Positions 41,749-52,303 of a DNA stretch of 64,000 nucleotides are shown here, piece after piece. How positions within the stretch are numbered: position 1 is the stretch's first letter; each line of letters starts with the position of its first letter. Source of the DNA: Acidobacteriota bacterium (GTDB lineage Bacteria; Acidobacteriota; Blastocatellia; Pyrinomonadales; Pyrinomonadaceae); contig JAFAZX010000032.1 in the NCBI GenBank assembly GCA_019239425.1, positions 1 to 64,000 of the forward strand, given 5' to 3'. Position numbers and translations under genes: made by a program. The notes below the pieces were generated by a model. The model was not told the origin of the DNA, did no database searches, and saw only the letters and a list, made by a program, of their open reading frames with translations.

Positions 41749-43104
41749 TTACTTGAGGCGGCGGAGGCTCCCCTCGCCGCTGATCTTGCGCCGCTCGACG
41801 TTGGCGACGCGCTCGGCTTCGGCGAAGACGCGCATGAAGTTGCCGCCGAGAATCTTCAAGACCTCCTCGTCCGAATGGCCGCGCCGCAGAAGCTCGTAGG
41901 TGATGTTCGGCAGGTCGCCCACGTCGTTGATGCCTTCGGGCAGGTTGGGCACGCCGTCGAAGTCGGAGCCGAGGCCGACGTGGTCTATCCCTGCGACCTT
42001 CGCGATGTGCTCGATGTGATCGACGAGCATCGAGAGCGTCGTGTTCGGGATGGGGTTCTGGTCGTTGAGCCTCTTCAGCTCTTCGTCCAGGCGCTTCGGG
42101 TCGTCCTTGAACTGCGCGCGCAGTGCGTCGCGCTGCGCCTTCAGCTTCTCGTCGCGTTCGTTCCCGGCCACGCGCACCTTCTCGTCGAGGAAGGCCGGGT
42201 AGAAGTTGACCATCACGACGCCGCCGTTCCGCGCGATGCGCTTCAGGAGTTCGTCCGGCACGTTCCGCTTGTGGTTCGAGAAGACGCGCGCCGAAGAGTG
42301 CGAGGCGATGACCGGCGCCTTCGACACGTCGAGCACGTCCGACATCGTCTCGTCCGAGACGTGGGAGATGTCCACGAGCATCCCCAGGCGGTTCATCTCG
42401 GCGACGACCTCCTTGCCGAAGTCCGAAAGCCCGCCGTGGCGCGGAGTGTCGCAGCAGGCGTCGGCCCACTCGTTCGTGTTGTTGTGCGTCAAGGTCATGT
42501 AGCGCACGCCGAGGCGGTAGAACTCGCGCAGCGCCGGCAGGGAGTTCTCGATGGCGTGCCCGCCTTCGATGCCCATCAGCACGCCGACCTTCCCCTCCTT
42601 CTTCGCGCGCCGGATGTCGGCGGTCGAGGTCGCCAGCATCAAGTCACGCGGGTACTTCTCGATCATCCTGTAGCTGACGTCGATCAAATCCAGCGCGCGC
42701 CGCGCAGACCCGCCCTGCGTCGTGTAGTTCTTCGCGACCCAGTCGGGGGTCGCGTACTGCCTGTCCACGTAGATGGAGAAGAACTCCCCCGTCATGCCCC
42801 CCTTCTTCAGGCGCGCGATGTCCGTGTGGTACTTCCCCGCCGAAGAGACGCCGATGTCGTAATCCTCGTCCGCCATGATGGTCGGAATGTCGTTATGCCC
42901 GTCGACCACGATGGCCCTCTTCTGCAAAGCCAGCGCACGCCGCCACAACTTCTCATCCCTCTGCGGCGTCGCGCCCGCCTGCGGCGCGGGCGTCTGCGCT
43001 TTCGTAGACTTGGCCGCGGCCTTCCGCGCGGGCGGCGCAAACGCGAGCAAGACCGAGGCGACAACGCAGAAGAGAATAAGGACGCGCAGCAATCTATTCA
43101 TCAT
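41749..43104 (-). CDS. Membrane dipeptidase (peptidase M19, renal dipeptidase family)
   Basis: A 451-residue exported protein with a signal peptide (FCVVASVLLAFAPPARKA). The zinc site opens with V-D-G-H-N-D-I-P near 70. MGIEGGHAIENS near 180, LTHNNTNEWADAC near 208 and V-D-I-S-H-V-S-D near 246 give the remaining ligands (Glu, His, His), and H-V-G-L-G-S-D-F-D-G-V near 380 is the closing motif. These enzymes cleave dipeptides, including those with a D-residue. A charged insertion near 310-340 is longer than usual. It stands alone among orphan genes. Confidence 0.93.
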   Translation of the reverse strand: MMNRLLRVLILFCVVASVLLAFAPPARKAAAKSTKAQTPAPQAGATPQRDEKLWRRALALQKRAIVVDGHNDIPTIMADEDYDIGVSSAGKYHTDIARLKKGGMTGEFFSIYVDRQYATPDWVAKNYTTQGGSARRALDLIDVSYRMIEKYPRDLMLATSTADIRRAKKEGKVGVLMGIEGGHAIENSLPALREFYRLGVRYMTLTHNNTNEWADACCDTPRHGGLSDFGKEVVAEMNRLGMLVDISHVSDETMSDVLDVSKAPVIASHSSARVFSNHKRNVPDELLKRIARNGGVVMVNFYPAFLDEKVRVAGNERDEKLKAQRDALRAQFKDDPKRLDEELKRLNDQNPIPNTTLSMLVDHIEHIAKVAGIDHVGLGSDFDGVPNLPEGINDVGDLPNITYELLRRGHSDEEVLKILGGNFMRVFAEAERVANVERRKISGEGSLRRLK

Positions 43105-43209
43105 TTATTCCTACTTTTCATCTGAGTCTTTCGGCCGGAGAGCGTGCGGGATTATAAAGTGGCGCCCGCGCGTTTGTCTCGCGCGGATACCCTGTGCAGT
43201 TGGCGGCAT

Positions 43210-43935
43210 CTACCTGCCCGGCTGAAAACAGATTCCGTCGAGTACACGGTCGAACGCGTCGGCGGCCTCCCGTGAATCGGTCTCGTAGTCATATATCTCA
43301 TACAAAGAGGGGTTGCCGAGATGGCGCCAGTACCTCCCCTCTCTGTTGACGCCCCGCCAGTCGATGCCGAGTGAGGTTCGACGGTATGTGTAGTTCGGAG
43401 ACGAGAGGAGCGTCTCGGCGGAAGGGTAGGAGGAGCCGTACATGTTGCCCAGACCGCCCCGGAGCCAGCTCTTCTTCTCGCCGACACCGTACCCGATGAA
43501 GTAGTACCTGTAATCCGTATCGTAACCGGTTTTGAACTTCCAGGCGCGCGGCACGGCTATCTTCAGGAACGTCCCCACAATCCTGTCCCGCCCCGCCTTC
43601 GTCCGCCCGCAATTGGGGACTTCCCACAACTGCACGTCCTTCTCCGGCTCAAGGATTACGTCGAAGTTCGTGTGCGCGGCGTCGAGCCGGACGGCCTGCG
43701 GAACAAAGCCCTTCTTATCGAAGATGAGGGCCTTCCAATACTTGATGAGCACGTCAGAGGCGAACTTGAAGCGCCCGCTCTCGTCCGTCCGGCCGAAGCC
43801 GCTGATGTAGACGTCTTTGATGGGCGCTCCGCCCGCGGTCTTCACATAACCCTGAATCTCGACGACCTGCGCGCCTACGGTCTCTGTCCCGCCCAGCAGC
43901 ACGTTTAAAAAGACGAGCGCACACAGCAGCCTCAT
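43210..43935 (-). CDS. Exported protein with carboxypeptidase-regulatory-like domain
   Basis: A 241-residue protein from the ATG at 43935 (AGGAG upstream), with a signal peptide ending TVGAQ. Residues 25-95 form a CarboxypepD-regulatory-like beta sandwich (IQGYVKTAGGAPIKDVYISG...TDESGRFKF). The remaining 145 residues are unrecognised, Tyr- and Trp-rich, with one C-terminal cysteine. This domain pairing is common on exported proteins of this phylum. GC content is lower than in the housekeeping genes. Function unknown. Confidence 0.65.
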   Translation of the reverse strand: MRLLCALVFLNVLLGGTETVGAQVVEIQGYVKTAGGAPIKDVYISGFGRTDESGRFKFASDVLIKYWKALIFDKKGFVPQAVRLDAAHTNFDVILEPEKDVQLWEVPNCGRTKAGRDRIVGTFLKIAVPRAWKFKTGYDTDYRYYFIGYGVGEKKSWLRGGLGNMYGSSYPSAETLLSSPNYTYRRTSLGIDWRGVNREGRYWRHLGNPSLYEIYDYETDSREAADAFDRVLDGICFQPGR

Positions 43936-43970
43936 ACCTTCTGCTCCTGACGTTAGGACTGCGCCTCTGC

Positions 43971-44393
43971 TCAACTGATGGAAGCGACGTAGTCGGCCGG
44001 GAGGCCGAGGCGCGCGGCCAGTGCCTTGAGTTTAGAGGCGTACTGCGGGTTGCGTTCCGCGGGCGCGGGCGGCGCGGGGAGGTTGAAGCAGAGGGCCGGG
44101 ACGTACGTGCCGTCGCACAGTTGCGCGCAGACCGCCTCGGGCCTGTAGGCGCTGACCGAGGCTTCCGTGTAGAGCGCGTCCACCTCCCGGCGCGTGAGGG
44201 AGAAGAGGAGGCCGTGCACCTCGCCGCCGTCGCACGGCGCGAGCGTCGCGCGCTCGCCGATGACGAGGCGGAAGTTCTCGACCGACGCCAGGCGCCGGCC
44301 CTCCGGCTTCAGGCCCTTCTCCCGCAGGAGCGACTCGTCCATGAAGAGGCCGTAGAAGAAGACCTCGACCCTCGCGCCCTCGTCTTCAGACAT
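43971..44393 (-). CDS. Gamma-glutamylcyclotransferase-like (AIG2/GGCT) protein
   Basis: A 140-residue protein. It opens V-F-F-Y-G-L-F-M-D-E-S-L-L, the YG-x-L/F-x loop that binds substrate in this fold. V-D-A-L-Y-T-E-A-S-V-S-A-Y-R-P near 70-84 provides the conserved Glu before an Y-R pair. These small enzymes cyclise gamma-glutamyl residues, but many members have other substrates. It starts 18 bases after the stop of the 44412 gene and probably shares its transcript. Confidence 0.7.
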   Translation of the reverse strand: MSEDEGARVEVFFYGLFMDESLLREKGLKPEGRRLASVENFRLVIGERATLAPCDGGEVHGLLFSLTRREVDALYTEASVSAYRPEAVCAQLCDGTYVPALCFNLPAPPAPAERNPQYASKLKALAARLGLPADYVASIS

Positions 44394-44411
44394 CGGAGCC
44401 GTCCTCGCGCT

Positions 44412-45176
44412 TCAGCCCTTCGGCGAGGGCGGCTGGATGATGAGCGTGGACACGCCCACGCCCGTGTTGCCGGTGGACTGTTGAAAGGCCGTGACCGTAA
44501 GCTCGTATATCTCGGCCTGCCCCGAAGTGTTCGCGGGCACGTCCCAGCGGGCGGCGAACTGGCTCGGCGCGCCGCAATGCGACTCCTCGACGGGGACGAA
44601 CGCGAGCGGGAACTCGACGGCGTACGTGTCGCCGGACTTGACCGACGCGGACACTTCGAAGAGCGCGGGCTCCCACGGCGGCACGCCGATGGGGCAGCCG
44701 CACATCATCGTCACGTTGGCCCTGATCTTCAACTGCTCGGGCGTCTCTTTGGCCGAAGGCAGGAAATGCGTGGGCGGGTTGAGTATCTGCACCAGCAGGC
44801 CCGGAATCTCTAAGAGGAAGCCGCCGCCCTGCGGCCCGCCGTTCACGTCCCGGCCGGGCGAGACCCACTGCGTGAGCGAGGCCGTGCCCGCCGCGGCCTG
44901 CGCGGCCAGAGGGCCGTAGGCCGTCACGCGGATGGGCCGCGGCCCGTCCAGCTCGAGCGACGCCGTGAACACGGACGCGCCCTCGACCGTCAGGACTTCC
45001 GCGCGCGTCACGCAGATGTCCATCAGGTCTGGCACCCCCGACCCGCCCGAGGTCTTCCCCTGCGCCAGCAGCTCGCCCGTCCGCACGTCGTGGACGGTGA
45101 CGAGCGCGCCGCCGATGTCGTCGCCCAGATACTTCCCGCCCTTCGCCGCCACCCTCACATCAATCCGCGTCGCCAT
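44412..45176 (-). CDS. Conserved-looking beta-rich protein of unknown function
   Basis: A 254-residue protein with no signal peptide and no transmembrane segment. It looks all-beta (A-L-V-T-V-H-D-V-R-T-G-E-L-L-A-Q-G-K-T-S-G-G near 25-45, an Ig-like opening). It has a C-x-C pair (MMCGCPIG near 160) and a second cysteine region (SHCGAPSQF near 205). I do not recognise the family. Neighbours are the GGCT-like gene downstream and the 93-residue protein upstream on the same strand, with short gaps. Confidence 0.55.
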   Translation of the reverse strand: MATRIDVRVAAKGGKYLGDDIGGALVTVHDVRTGELLAQGKTSGGSGVPDLMDICVTRAEVLTVEGASVFTASLELDGPRPIRVTAYGPLAAQAAAGTASLTQWVSPGRDVNGGPQGGGFLLEIPGLLVQILNPPTHFLPSAKETPEQLKIRANVTMMCGCPIGVPPWEPALFEVSASVKSGDTYAVEFPLAFVPVEESHCGAPSQFAARWDVPANTSGQAEIYELTVTAFQQSTGNTGVGVSTLIIQPPSPKG

Positions 45177-45248
45177 CCGAGGCCCTCCGTCTCATTCTTA
45201 AAGTTGATAAGTCTCTGTAGCGCCCTTTCAGGCCGGCGGGCGACCCGT

Positions 45249-45530
45249 CTACCCCGGCGTCCAAATCTTCTGCGCGGCGATGGTCTCGACCCCGGCCGGC
45301 AGCAGGAGCGGTTCGGAGGATTTGGTGAAGAACGCGAACCCTTTGTAGCTGACCAGGTATTGGTAATTGGTCGAGAAGAGCCCGCCCCTGGCGCAGACGA
45401 CCAGCGGCCCCTCGATTTTACCGAGGACGGCCTGGAAGTCTGCGGGGCTCACACGCACCACCACGCCGCTCGCCTTGATCGCGTTGGCGATTGCGGCCGC
45501 CGCCGCCACCGCCCCACCTGCTGCCGCCAT
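45249..45530 (-). CDS. Small protein with Ala-rich N-terminus, unknown
   Basis: A 93-residue protein. The ATG at 45530 has GGAGGG seven bases upstream. An in-frame TTG before it lies in the binding site itself. The first 25 residues are Ala-rich and weakly hydrophobic (MAAAGGAVAAAAAIANAI). The rest reads like a compact domain with V-S-P-A-D-F, then N-Y-Q-Y-L-V-S-Y-K-G-F-A-F-F-T-K-S near 56-72, ending K-I-W-T-P-G. I do not recognise a named family. It starts the small same-strand cluster 45249-43971. Confidence 0.6.
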   Translation of the reverse strand: MAAAGGAVAAAAAIANAIKASGVVVRVSPADFQAVLGKIEGPLVVCARGGLFSTNYQYLVSYKGFAFFTKSSEPLLLPAGVETIAAQKIWTPG

Positions 45531-45584
45531 AAATGTACCCTCCTTCAATCCTTCTCTTCAGCGGGCGCGCCGACAGTGCGCGCG

Positions 45585-46373
45585 TCATTTAGTCAACTCG
45601 AAGACACGCACCGTCGCGTAGCGGGAGAGGGCGGGTATCGTCCCCAGGACGGCGGCGTCGAACTTGTGGCAGGCGCGCGAGAGCCGCCGCTCCAGAGGCG
45701 GCAGGACGTTCACAAGGTTAGTGGTCGGTAAGCGGAACGCCCTGGCGCGGTACGAAGAGAACCCTTCCGCGTACTTTGCCAACTCTTCGTCGCTCAGGGT
45801 GCGCTCGAACGCAGACACGTGCGGCGCTCGATAAGGGATTAACCCGCGAAGGAACTTCATGAGCTTCGAGTTGCGCACGGGCTCCCGAAAGATCGCACGC
45901 CCGCCTTTACGCAGCACGCGCCTCACCTCGCGTGCGGACAGCCCGAGGTCTAAATGGTGCAGAATCGCCATACCGAACACGACGTCGACCGAATCGTCCG
46001 GCAGCGGCACGTCATGCGCCGAGCCGACGATGAACTCCACGTCTCCCGCAATCCGGTTGGCGGCCAGTCGCCGCCGGGCGACGTCGATTAAGTCCGGCGA
46101 AATGTCCAAAGCCTTCACACGGGCGCCGCGCCGCGCCAGAAACAGTGTGTCCAGCCCGTCGCCGCAGCCGTATTCGAGCACGGTCTTACCGCGCACGTCG
46201 CCGAGAAGGTGATAAGCGTATTCGAGCGGGTAGCAGGTGTCGGCAGGCGGTTGGAGGTAACGTTGAAACTGATGCTCACGGACGAGGAGTCCGTCGAGGT
46301 TCGTGTGGGCGGCCTGGGCGGCGCTCCTCTCGACCTCCACACGCTCCCACTCATTTAATGCCGGCGAAGACAT
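45585..46373 (-). CDS. Class I SAM-dependent methyltransferase
   Basis: A 262-residue protein. Motif I is V-L-E-Y-G-C-G-D-G-L-D-T near 65-76, motif II ALDISPDLI near 88, and FGMAILHHLD near 132 (post-motif) with the LRKGGRAIFREP strand near 152. That is the Rossmann-type layout of methyltransferase domains. The C-terminal 70 residues, with paired basic patches, could select the substrate. No neighbouring pathway points to a target. GC is moderate. Confidence 0.85.
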   Translation of the reverse strand: MSSPALNEWERVEVERSAAQAAHTNLDGLLVREHQFQRYLQPPADTCYPLEYAYHLLGDVRGKTVLEYGCGDGLDTLFLARRGARVKALDISPDLIDVARRRLAANRIAGDVEFIVGSAHDVPLPDDSVDVVFGMAILHHLDLGLSAREVRRVLRKGGRAIFREPVRNSKLMKFLRGLIPYRAPHVSAFERTLSDEELAKYAEGFSSYRARAFRLPTTNLVNVLPPLERRLSRACHKFDAAVLGTIPALSRYATVRVFELTK

Positions 46374-46513
46374 ACGGGTTCAACGTAGAGCTAACTTCAC
46401 AGCCACTCGGATGCAGACCGCTATCGTGCTTGAGAGGCCGAATCGTCCGGTCTGGCTCCGCGCGGCGGAAGTTATATCACCCCGCCGAATCAATTCAACC
46501 TTAAAAGTTAAGG

Positions 46514-46550
46514 GCGCGCGGGCGGCGTTGTCAGGATGCCGCCCGCGCGC
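46514..46550 (-). terminator. Rho-independent terminator after the 46578 gene
   Basis: A perfect GCGCGCGGGCGGC stem with its complement and an 11-base loop. On the minus strand it is followed by CCCTTAACTTTTA. Confidence 0.85.
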
Positions 46551-46577
46551 ACACGTTCTGCGGCTGGCCGGCCGCCC

Positions 46578-46961
46578 TTAACCCGCAGACTTCGCCGGCT
46601 CGGCCCCCTGTTTACGCCGCGTGGGCGACTTGTATTCGGACTTCTTCTTCAGGCCGAGCGCGGCCAGCTCGTCGGAGTCGTCGCCGAACTGCGCCGCGAC
46701 CTGCGTCTTCGCGCCGAGGATGGCGTTGTGGAACTCCCACTCGGCCCCGTTCGCCGCGTCGCGCTTCGCGTCGGCCTCCGCCTCGGCCTGCGTCGCCTCG
46801 CGCAGAAGGTCATCCAGCCGGTCGCGTACTGCCTTGATGCTCTCGGTCTTGTACGCGGGGTTCGCGGGCGCGTAGCCGTCGATGCCCTGCAAAGCGTCGA
46901 ACGCCTCGCGGTCTTCGCTGAGCACTCCGGACGCAATGCGACGCGTCTGATTCTTCGCCAT
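46578..46961 (-). CDS. Small helical protein, unknown function
   Basis: A 127-residue protein from the ATG at 46961 with AAGGAG seven bases upstream; an upstream in-frame extension lacks a site. Composition is charged and helical (LREATQAEAEADAKRDAAN near 55-75). A basic tail ends the protein (KKKSEYKSPTRRKQ). Residues 15-45 include LQGIDGYAPANPAYKTES. I do not recognise the family. A terminator follows, so it is probably a single-gene unit. Confidence 0.65.
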   Translation of the reverse strand: MAKNQTRRIASGVLSEDREAFDALQGIDGYAPANPAYKTESIKAVRDRLDDLLREATQAEAEADAKRDAANGAEWEFHNAILGAKTQVAAQFGDDSDELAALGLKKKSEYKSPTRRKQGAEPAKSAG

Positions 46962-47118
46962 GATTGTCTCCTTTGCATGAGGGGGCGTGAACGGTTCCGT
47001 GAGTTTGCGTATGAGGCTCACGTTCTTCCCTGCGGGCTGCCCTCTGTTCGGCTGCGAGGTGCGCGGGATTCTACGCCCCAAGCCCCTTCGCCGCAACACT
47101 TTTCTTCGCCCCGTGAGG

Positions 47119-47305
47119 TCAAACTCCCTTACCGCACCGCCCGCTTCTCTTCCTGCACTGCCTGTTGCCTTCCTGCAAAGCCTTCATCCTTTCCTGCAGC
47201 CCGCGCATCCTTCGCTGCAGGGCGTGCATCCTTCGCTGCAACCCATGCACCCTTCGCAACAAGCGCCGCAACAAAGGACGCACGCCCTGCAACGAAGCAA
47301 CAACC
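47119..47305 (-). other. Unclear reading frame with heptad repeats
   Basis: On the minus strand one frame stays open from a TGA near 47308 to the TGA at 47119-47121. It reads LQRRMHA-LQRRMRG-LQERMKA-LQEG, a heptad pattern produced by the 21-bp repeats. No convincing start codon or ribosome binding site. It may be a decayed gene. Confidence 0.25.
47164..47268. repeat. Degenerate 21-bp tandem repeat (about five units)
   Basis: Units begin CATCCTTCGCTGCA at 47185, 47206 and 47227, with diverged units at 47164 and 47248. The period of 21 bases equals seven codons. Confidence 0.8.
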
Positions 47306-47324
47306 CCTCACACTAAAGCAACAA

Positions 47325-47424
47325 CGCCCGCAAAAGCCCCTTCACCCGACCCAACCCTCCAATTTTCCCAACATTTCTCACCATCCCTGCCCCCTCCCAC
47401 CCAACTTCCCCCACAACCCGGCCG
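47325..47424 (-). other. G-rich 3' tract (quadruplex-prone on the gene strand)
   Basis: The plus strand is C-rich with very few G. On the minus strand, the sense strand of the STAND gene just past its stop, this gives more than eight runs of three or more G within 100 bases, including GGGTTGTGGGGGAAGTTGGG. No gene is seen. Confidence 0.7.
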
Positions 47425-49596
47425 CTACCCCTCCCCGCGCCATTCTGCAAGTAGTGCCCGCGCCGCTTCGGCATTCGGCGACTCAATCTGCTCGTGAATC
47501 TCAAGCGCCTGTTCGACGTGAGCGATAGCCTTTGCACGCTCACCAAGTTCATCGAGCGCTAAGCCAATATTGAAAAGCACGATCCCCTCGCCGCGGCGGT
47601 CGCCTATCTCACGGGCGATAACAAGGCGTTGTTCGTAGAACTCGATGGCGCGATGCATCTCACCCGAATCAACGTAAACGTTGCCTAAGTTACCAAGTGT
47701 TGCACCTTCGTTACGGCGGTCACCTATCTCACGTGAGATTACTAACGCTTGCTCATAGAACTCTACTGCGCGACGTGCATCACTTAAGTCTTTATAAGCA
47801 TTTCCCAAACCGCCAAGCGCACTCACTTCGCTGCGACGGTCACCTACCTCGCGGCTAATTGTTAACGCCTGCTCGTAAAGATTAATAGCGCGTCGCGTCT
47901 TGCCCAAAGCGGCGTAGGCGACACCCAAGTTGCCCAACGCAATCCCTTCATTCCGTCTATCGTTCGTCTCACGAGTGATAGCAAGGTACGTCTCGTTGTA
48001 CTCAATAGCTTGTCGCCGTTCGCCTAAATTATTGTAAGCTAAGCCTAAGGTTCCCAAGTGCCATCCTTCAGCGGCGCGATCCTTGAGCTGACGTGCAGAC
48101 GCAAGCGCGGCTTCACGCCAAAGAATGATCTCGCGCGGATGCTGGCGCAAATTGAGCAAGTGCGCTCCGGCGTCAGGATATTCATTACACAACCACGCGG
48201 CTGCCTCATCTCCGTTGGAATGCTGACATACCCACGATTGCCCAGCCTCAATGTTACGCCGCTCAAAGTCAAAGAGCGCAAGTCCGCTTTTAATAGCGTC
48301 ACCGCCCTTTAAGTACAAAGCTTTGCACTCTCGTAATACTGTCCGGTAGTGCGCGGCATGGCCTATCTGGAACGCGTGTCGCTCGTCGTCGCTCATGCGT
48401 GAGTCGGCGAAGAGGCGGGCGAGGTCGTGGAGGCTGTAGCGGGAGGTGTCGGGGTCGAAGTCGAGGAGGCTGTATTTGAGGAGGTCGCCGAGGGCGTCCT
48501 GCGTGGCGTCGGCGTCGAGTTGCCAGACGGCGGCGGCCGCGGCGGCGTCGAAGGTGTCGGGGAAGACGGAGAGTGCGCGCCAGAGTTTTTGTTGGTCGGG
48601 GGTGAGAAGTTCGTAGCTCAGTGTGAGCGAGGCTTCGACGTACGAGAGGCGCGTCTTGGCTTCGGAGAGGCGGCGCAGTTGGTCGGCGGGGGTGAGGTTG
48701 GCGCGCTCGGCGAGTGCACTCGCGGCGAGGCGCAGGGCGAACGGGAGATAGCCGCAGAGTTTCGCCATCTCGTCGGCGCGGTCGCCGATGCGCGGGGCGA
48801 TGGTGAGCAGGAGTTGGCGCGCGTCTTTGGGCAGCAGCGTCTCCAGGTCGAGTGTGAAGAGACCGGGCAGCGTGAAGTGTTGGCGCGAGGTGACTAGCAG
48901 GACGCAGGAGTCGGGCGGGACGAGCGGCGCGACCTGCGCGGCGTCGCGCGCGTTGTCCATGAGGACGAGCGCGCGCTTGCCGTGCAGCAGTGAGCGGTAG
49001 AGCGTTTGCAGCTCCGCTTCGGCCTCGGGGAGCTTTGCCGTCGGGTGGTACGCGCGGATGACGTGCGCGAGCGCGTCAGCGGACGAGAGCGGTTGTTTGT
49101 CCGCGCCCTTGAGGTCTAGGTAGAACTGCGCGTCCGGGTAGCGCGGCGCTAGTTGTTCCGCGAGCTTCAGCGCGAGCGTGGTCTTGCCGATGCCGCCCAA
49201 GCCTTGCAGCCCGGAGATGGTCGCGCCGCCGCCCGCAATCCGCGACATCAACTCTCCGAGTTCGCGCACGCGCCCCGTGAAGTCGCGCGGCGGTGTCGGG
49301 AGTTGGTGGAGCGCGCGGCGCGAAACGGGAGGGGGTTCAGTCTTGCGTGGAGGCTCCTCCGGCGGGTCTGGTGACTCGTCTTGCCTGTTGTACTCCCTAA
49401 CGGCAACGGCAACCGTGATACCGAGTGCGATAAAGAAGAAAGCCCAGACCCATTTCTGGTACTGCTTGAGCATGGGGTCGAGGTAGTTCGCAACCAGATT
49501 GGCTGCTACGCCGCCGAGAAACAGGAGCGTCGAGACGATAGCCGGGATTATTAAGCGTAGTCGCTGGCGACGTTGTCGAGTGTTCGGGTCTGACAT
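47425..49596 (-). CDS. Membrane-anchored STAND (NB-ARC-like) NTPase with TPR repeats
   Basis: A 723-residue protein from the ATG at 49596 (AAGGA upstream). Two hydrophobic segments near 15-40 and 50-68 anchor it, followed by a Pro-rich linker. The NTPase has the P-loop G-L-G-G-I-G-K-T near 132-139, Walker B RALVLMDNA near 205 and LLVTSR near 228, then a winged-helix region with LHDLARLF near 385. The C-terminal 330 residues are TPRs of a 40-residue period, nearly identical in DRRNEGxxLGNLGxxY. STAND proteins sense ligands through such repeats and oligomerise, and some defend against phages. The TPR half is clearly less GC-rich than the NTPase half. Confidence 0.88.
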   Translation of the reverse strand: MSDPNTRQRRQRLRLIIPAIVSTLLFLGGVAANLVANYLDPMLKQYQKWVWAFFFIALGITVAVAVREYNRQDESPDPPEEPPRKTEPPPVSRRALHQLPTPPRDFTGRVRELGELMSRIAGGGATISGLQGLGGIGKTTLALKLAEQLAPRYPDAQFYLDLKGADKQPLSSADALAHVIRAYHPTAKLPEAEAELQTLYRSLLHGKRALVLMDNARDAAQVAPLVPPDSCVLLVTSRQHFTLPGLFTLDLETLLPKDARQLLLTIAPRIGDRADEMAKLCGYLPFALRLAASALAERANLTPADQLRRLSEAKTRLSYVEASLTLSYELLTPDQQKLWRALSVFPDTFDAAAAAAVWQLDADATQDALGDLLKYSLLDFDPDTSRYSLHDLARLFADSRMSDDERHAFQIGHAAHYRTVLRECKALYLKGGDAIKSGLALFDFERRNIEAGQSWVCQHSNGDEAAAWLCNEYPDAGAHLLNLRQHPREIILWREAALASARQLKDRAAEGWHLGTLGLAYNNLGERRQAIEYNETYLAITRETNDRRNEGIALGNLGVAYAALGKTRRAINLYEQALTISREVGDRRSEVSALGGLGNAYKDLSDARRAVEFYEQALVISREIGDRRNEGATLGNLGNVYVDSGEMHRAIEFYEQRLVIAREIGDRRGEGIVLFNIGLALDELGERAKAIAHVEQALEIHEQIESPNAEAARALLAEWRGEG

Positions 49597-49801
49597 CCGT
49601 TCGTCCTTTGTGAGCGGCGGCGGTGCGAGACGTGGCACGTAACGGACAAGCTTTGAGTCTTCGCAGTTATATCATCTGCGCGCGGCCGTTTGAATACCGA
49701 AGTTCGAAGCGGCGAGGGTGCGGCCTTGCTGCGCGGGGCGGATTCTGGTACACAGGGGCCACCACGCCGTGAGCTAAGTCCGAAAGGTGCGAGCAGGGTT
49801 T

Positions 49802-51763
<1,962 letters not shown>

Positions 51764-51764
51764 A

Positions 51765-51837
51765 GGTGCTGGGTGTTGGGTGCTGGGTGCTGGGTTTTTG
51801 GCTTTTACTAGTACCCAGCACCCAACACCCAGCACCC
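51765..51837. repeat. Palindromic repeat, family B copy 2
   Basis: GGTGCTGGGTGTTGGGTGCT arms with complement, right after the acs stop. Its centre (GGGTTTTTGGCTTTTACTAG) differs from the other two copies. Confidence 0.92.
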
Positions 51838-51914
51838 ATTTCCCCGAAACCCGCCCCATTGACACTTTATTCGTAGGCGGAGAGAATTCCGCCTTTCAAC
51901 GGAGGATGCCCCGC

Positions 51915-52295
51915 ATGTCCACGAGCTTTGTTGAGCAGCGCACCGGCCCGCGCTACATGGTGCACATCAGCGTGCGCGCCGAGTGGGACGACGAGCGCTC
52001 GGGCGAGCACGTCGTCGTCGAGGGCGAGACCGAGAACATCGGCCCGCAGGGCGCGCTCGTCCACCTGGAGCGGCTGCCGGATGTCGGCAGCCGCGTCCAG
52101 CTCATCGTCCCCGACGCCGAGGGGCGCACGGTCGAGGCCGTGGCCGAGGTCTTGCGGCTGGAGCGCAACCCCGTCCAGCCGCTCGCCGCGCTCCAACTGC
52201 TCGGCGAGACAGACGAGTGGCGCGGCCTCGTCTGGGAACCCGCCGGCATCAAAGAGCGCGAGGCCGACGAGGACTACAGCGAGTACGAGAACTGA
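51915..52295 (+). CDS. PilZ domain protein
   Basis: A 126-residue protein. I chose the ATG at 51915, nine bases after GGAGG; the ATG at 51906 directly abuts that site. R-T-G-P-R-Y-M-V-H near 9 fits the RxxxR c-di-GMP motif, and E-N-I-G-P-Q-G-A-L-V near 40 fits (D/N)xSxxG with Gly in place of Ser. The barrel follows. It could bind cyclic di-GMP made by GGDEF proteins such as that at 62011, but the altered second motif leaves this open. An acidic tail ends it. Confidence 0.75.
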   Translation: MSTSFVEQRTGPRYMVHISVRAEWDDERSGEHVVVEGETENIGPQGALVHLERLPDVGSRVQLIVPDAEGRTVEAVAEVLRLERNPVQPLAALQLLGETDEWRGLVWEPAGIKEREADEDYSEYEN

Positions 52296-52303
52296 AGCCG
52301 CCC

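Noticed and set aside
51906..51908. ATG at 51906 as the PilZ start
   Set aside because: It directly abuts GGAGG, leaving no spacing; the ATG nine bases later is better placed.
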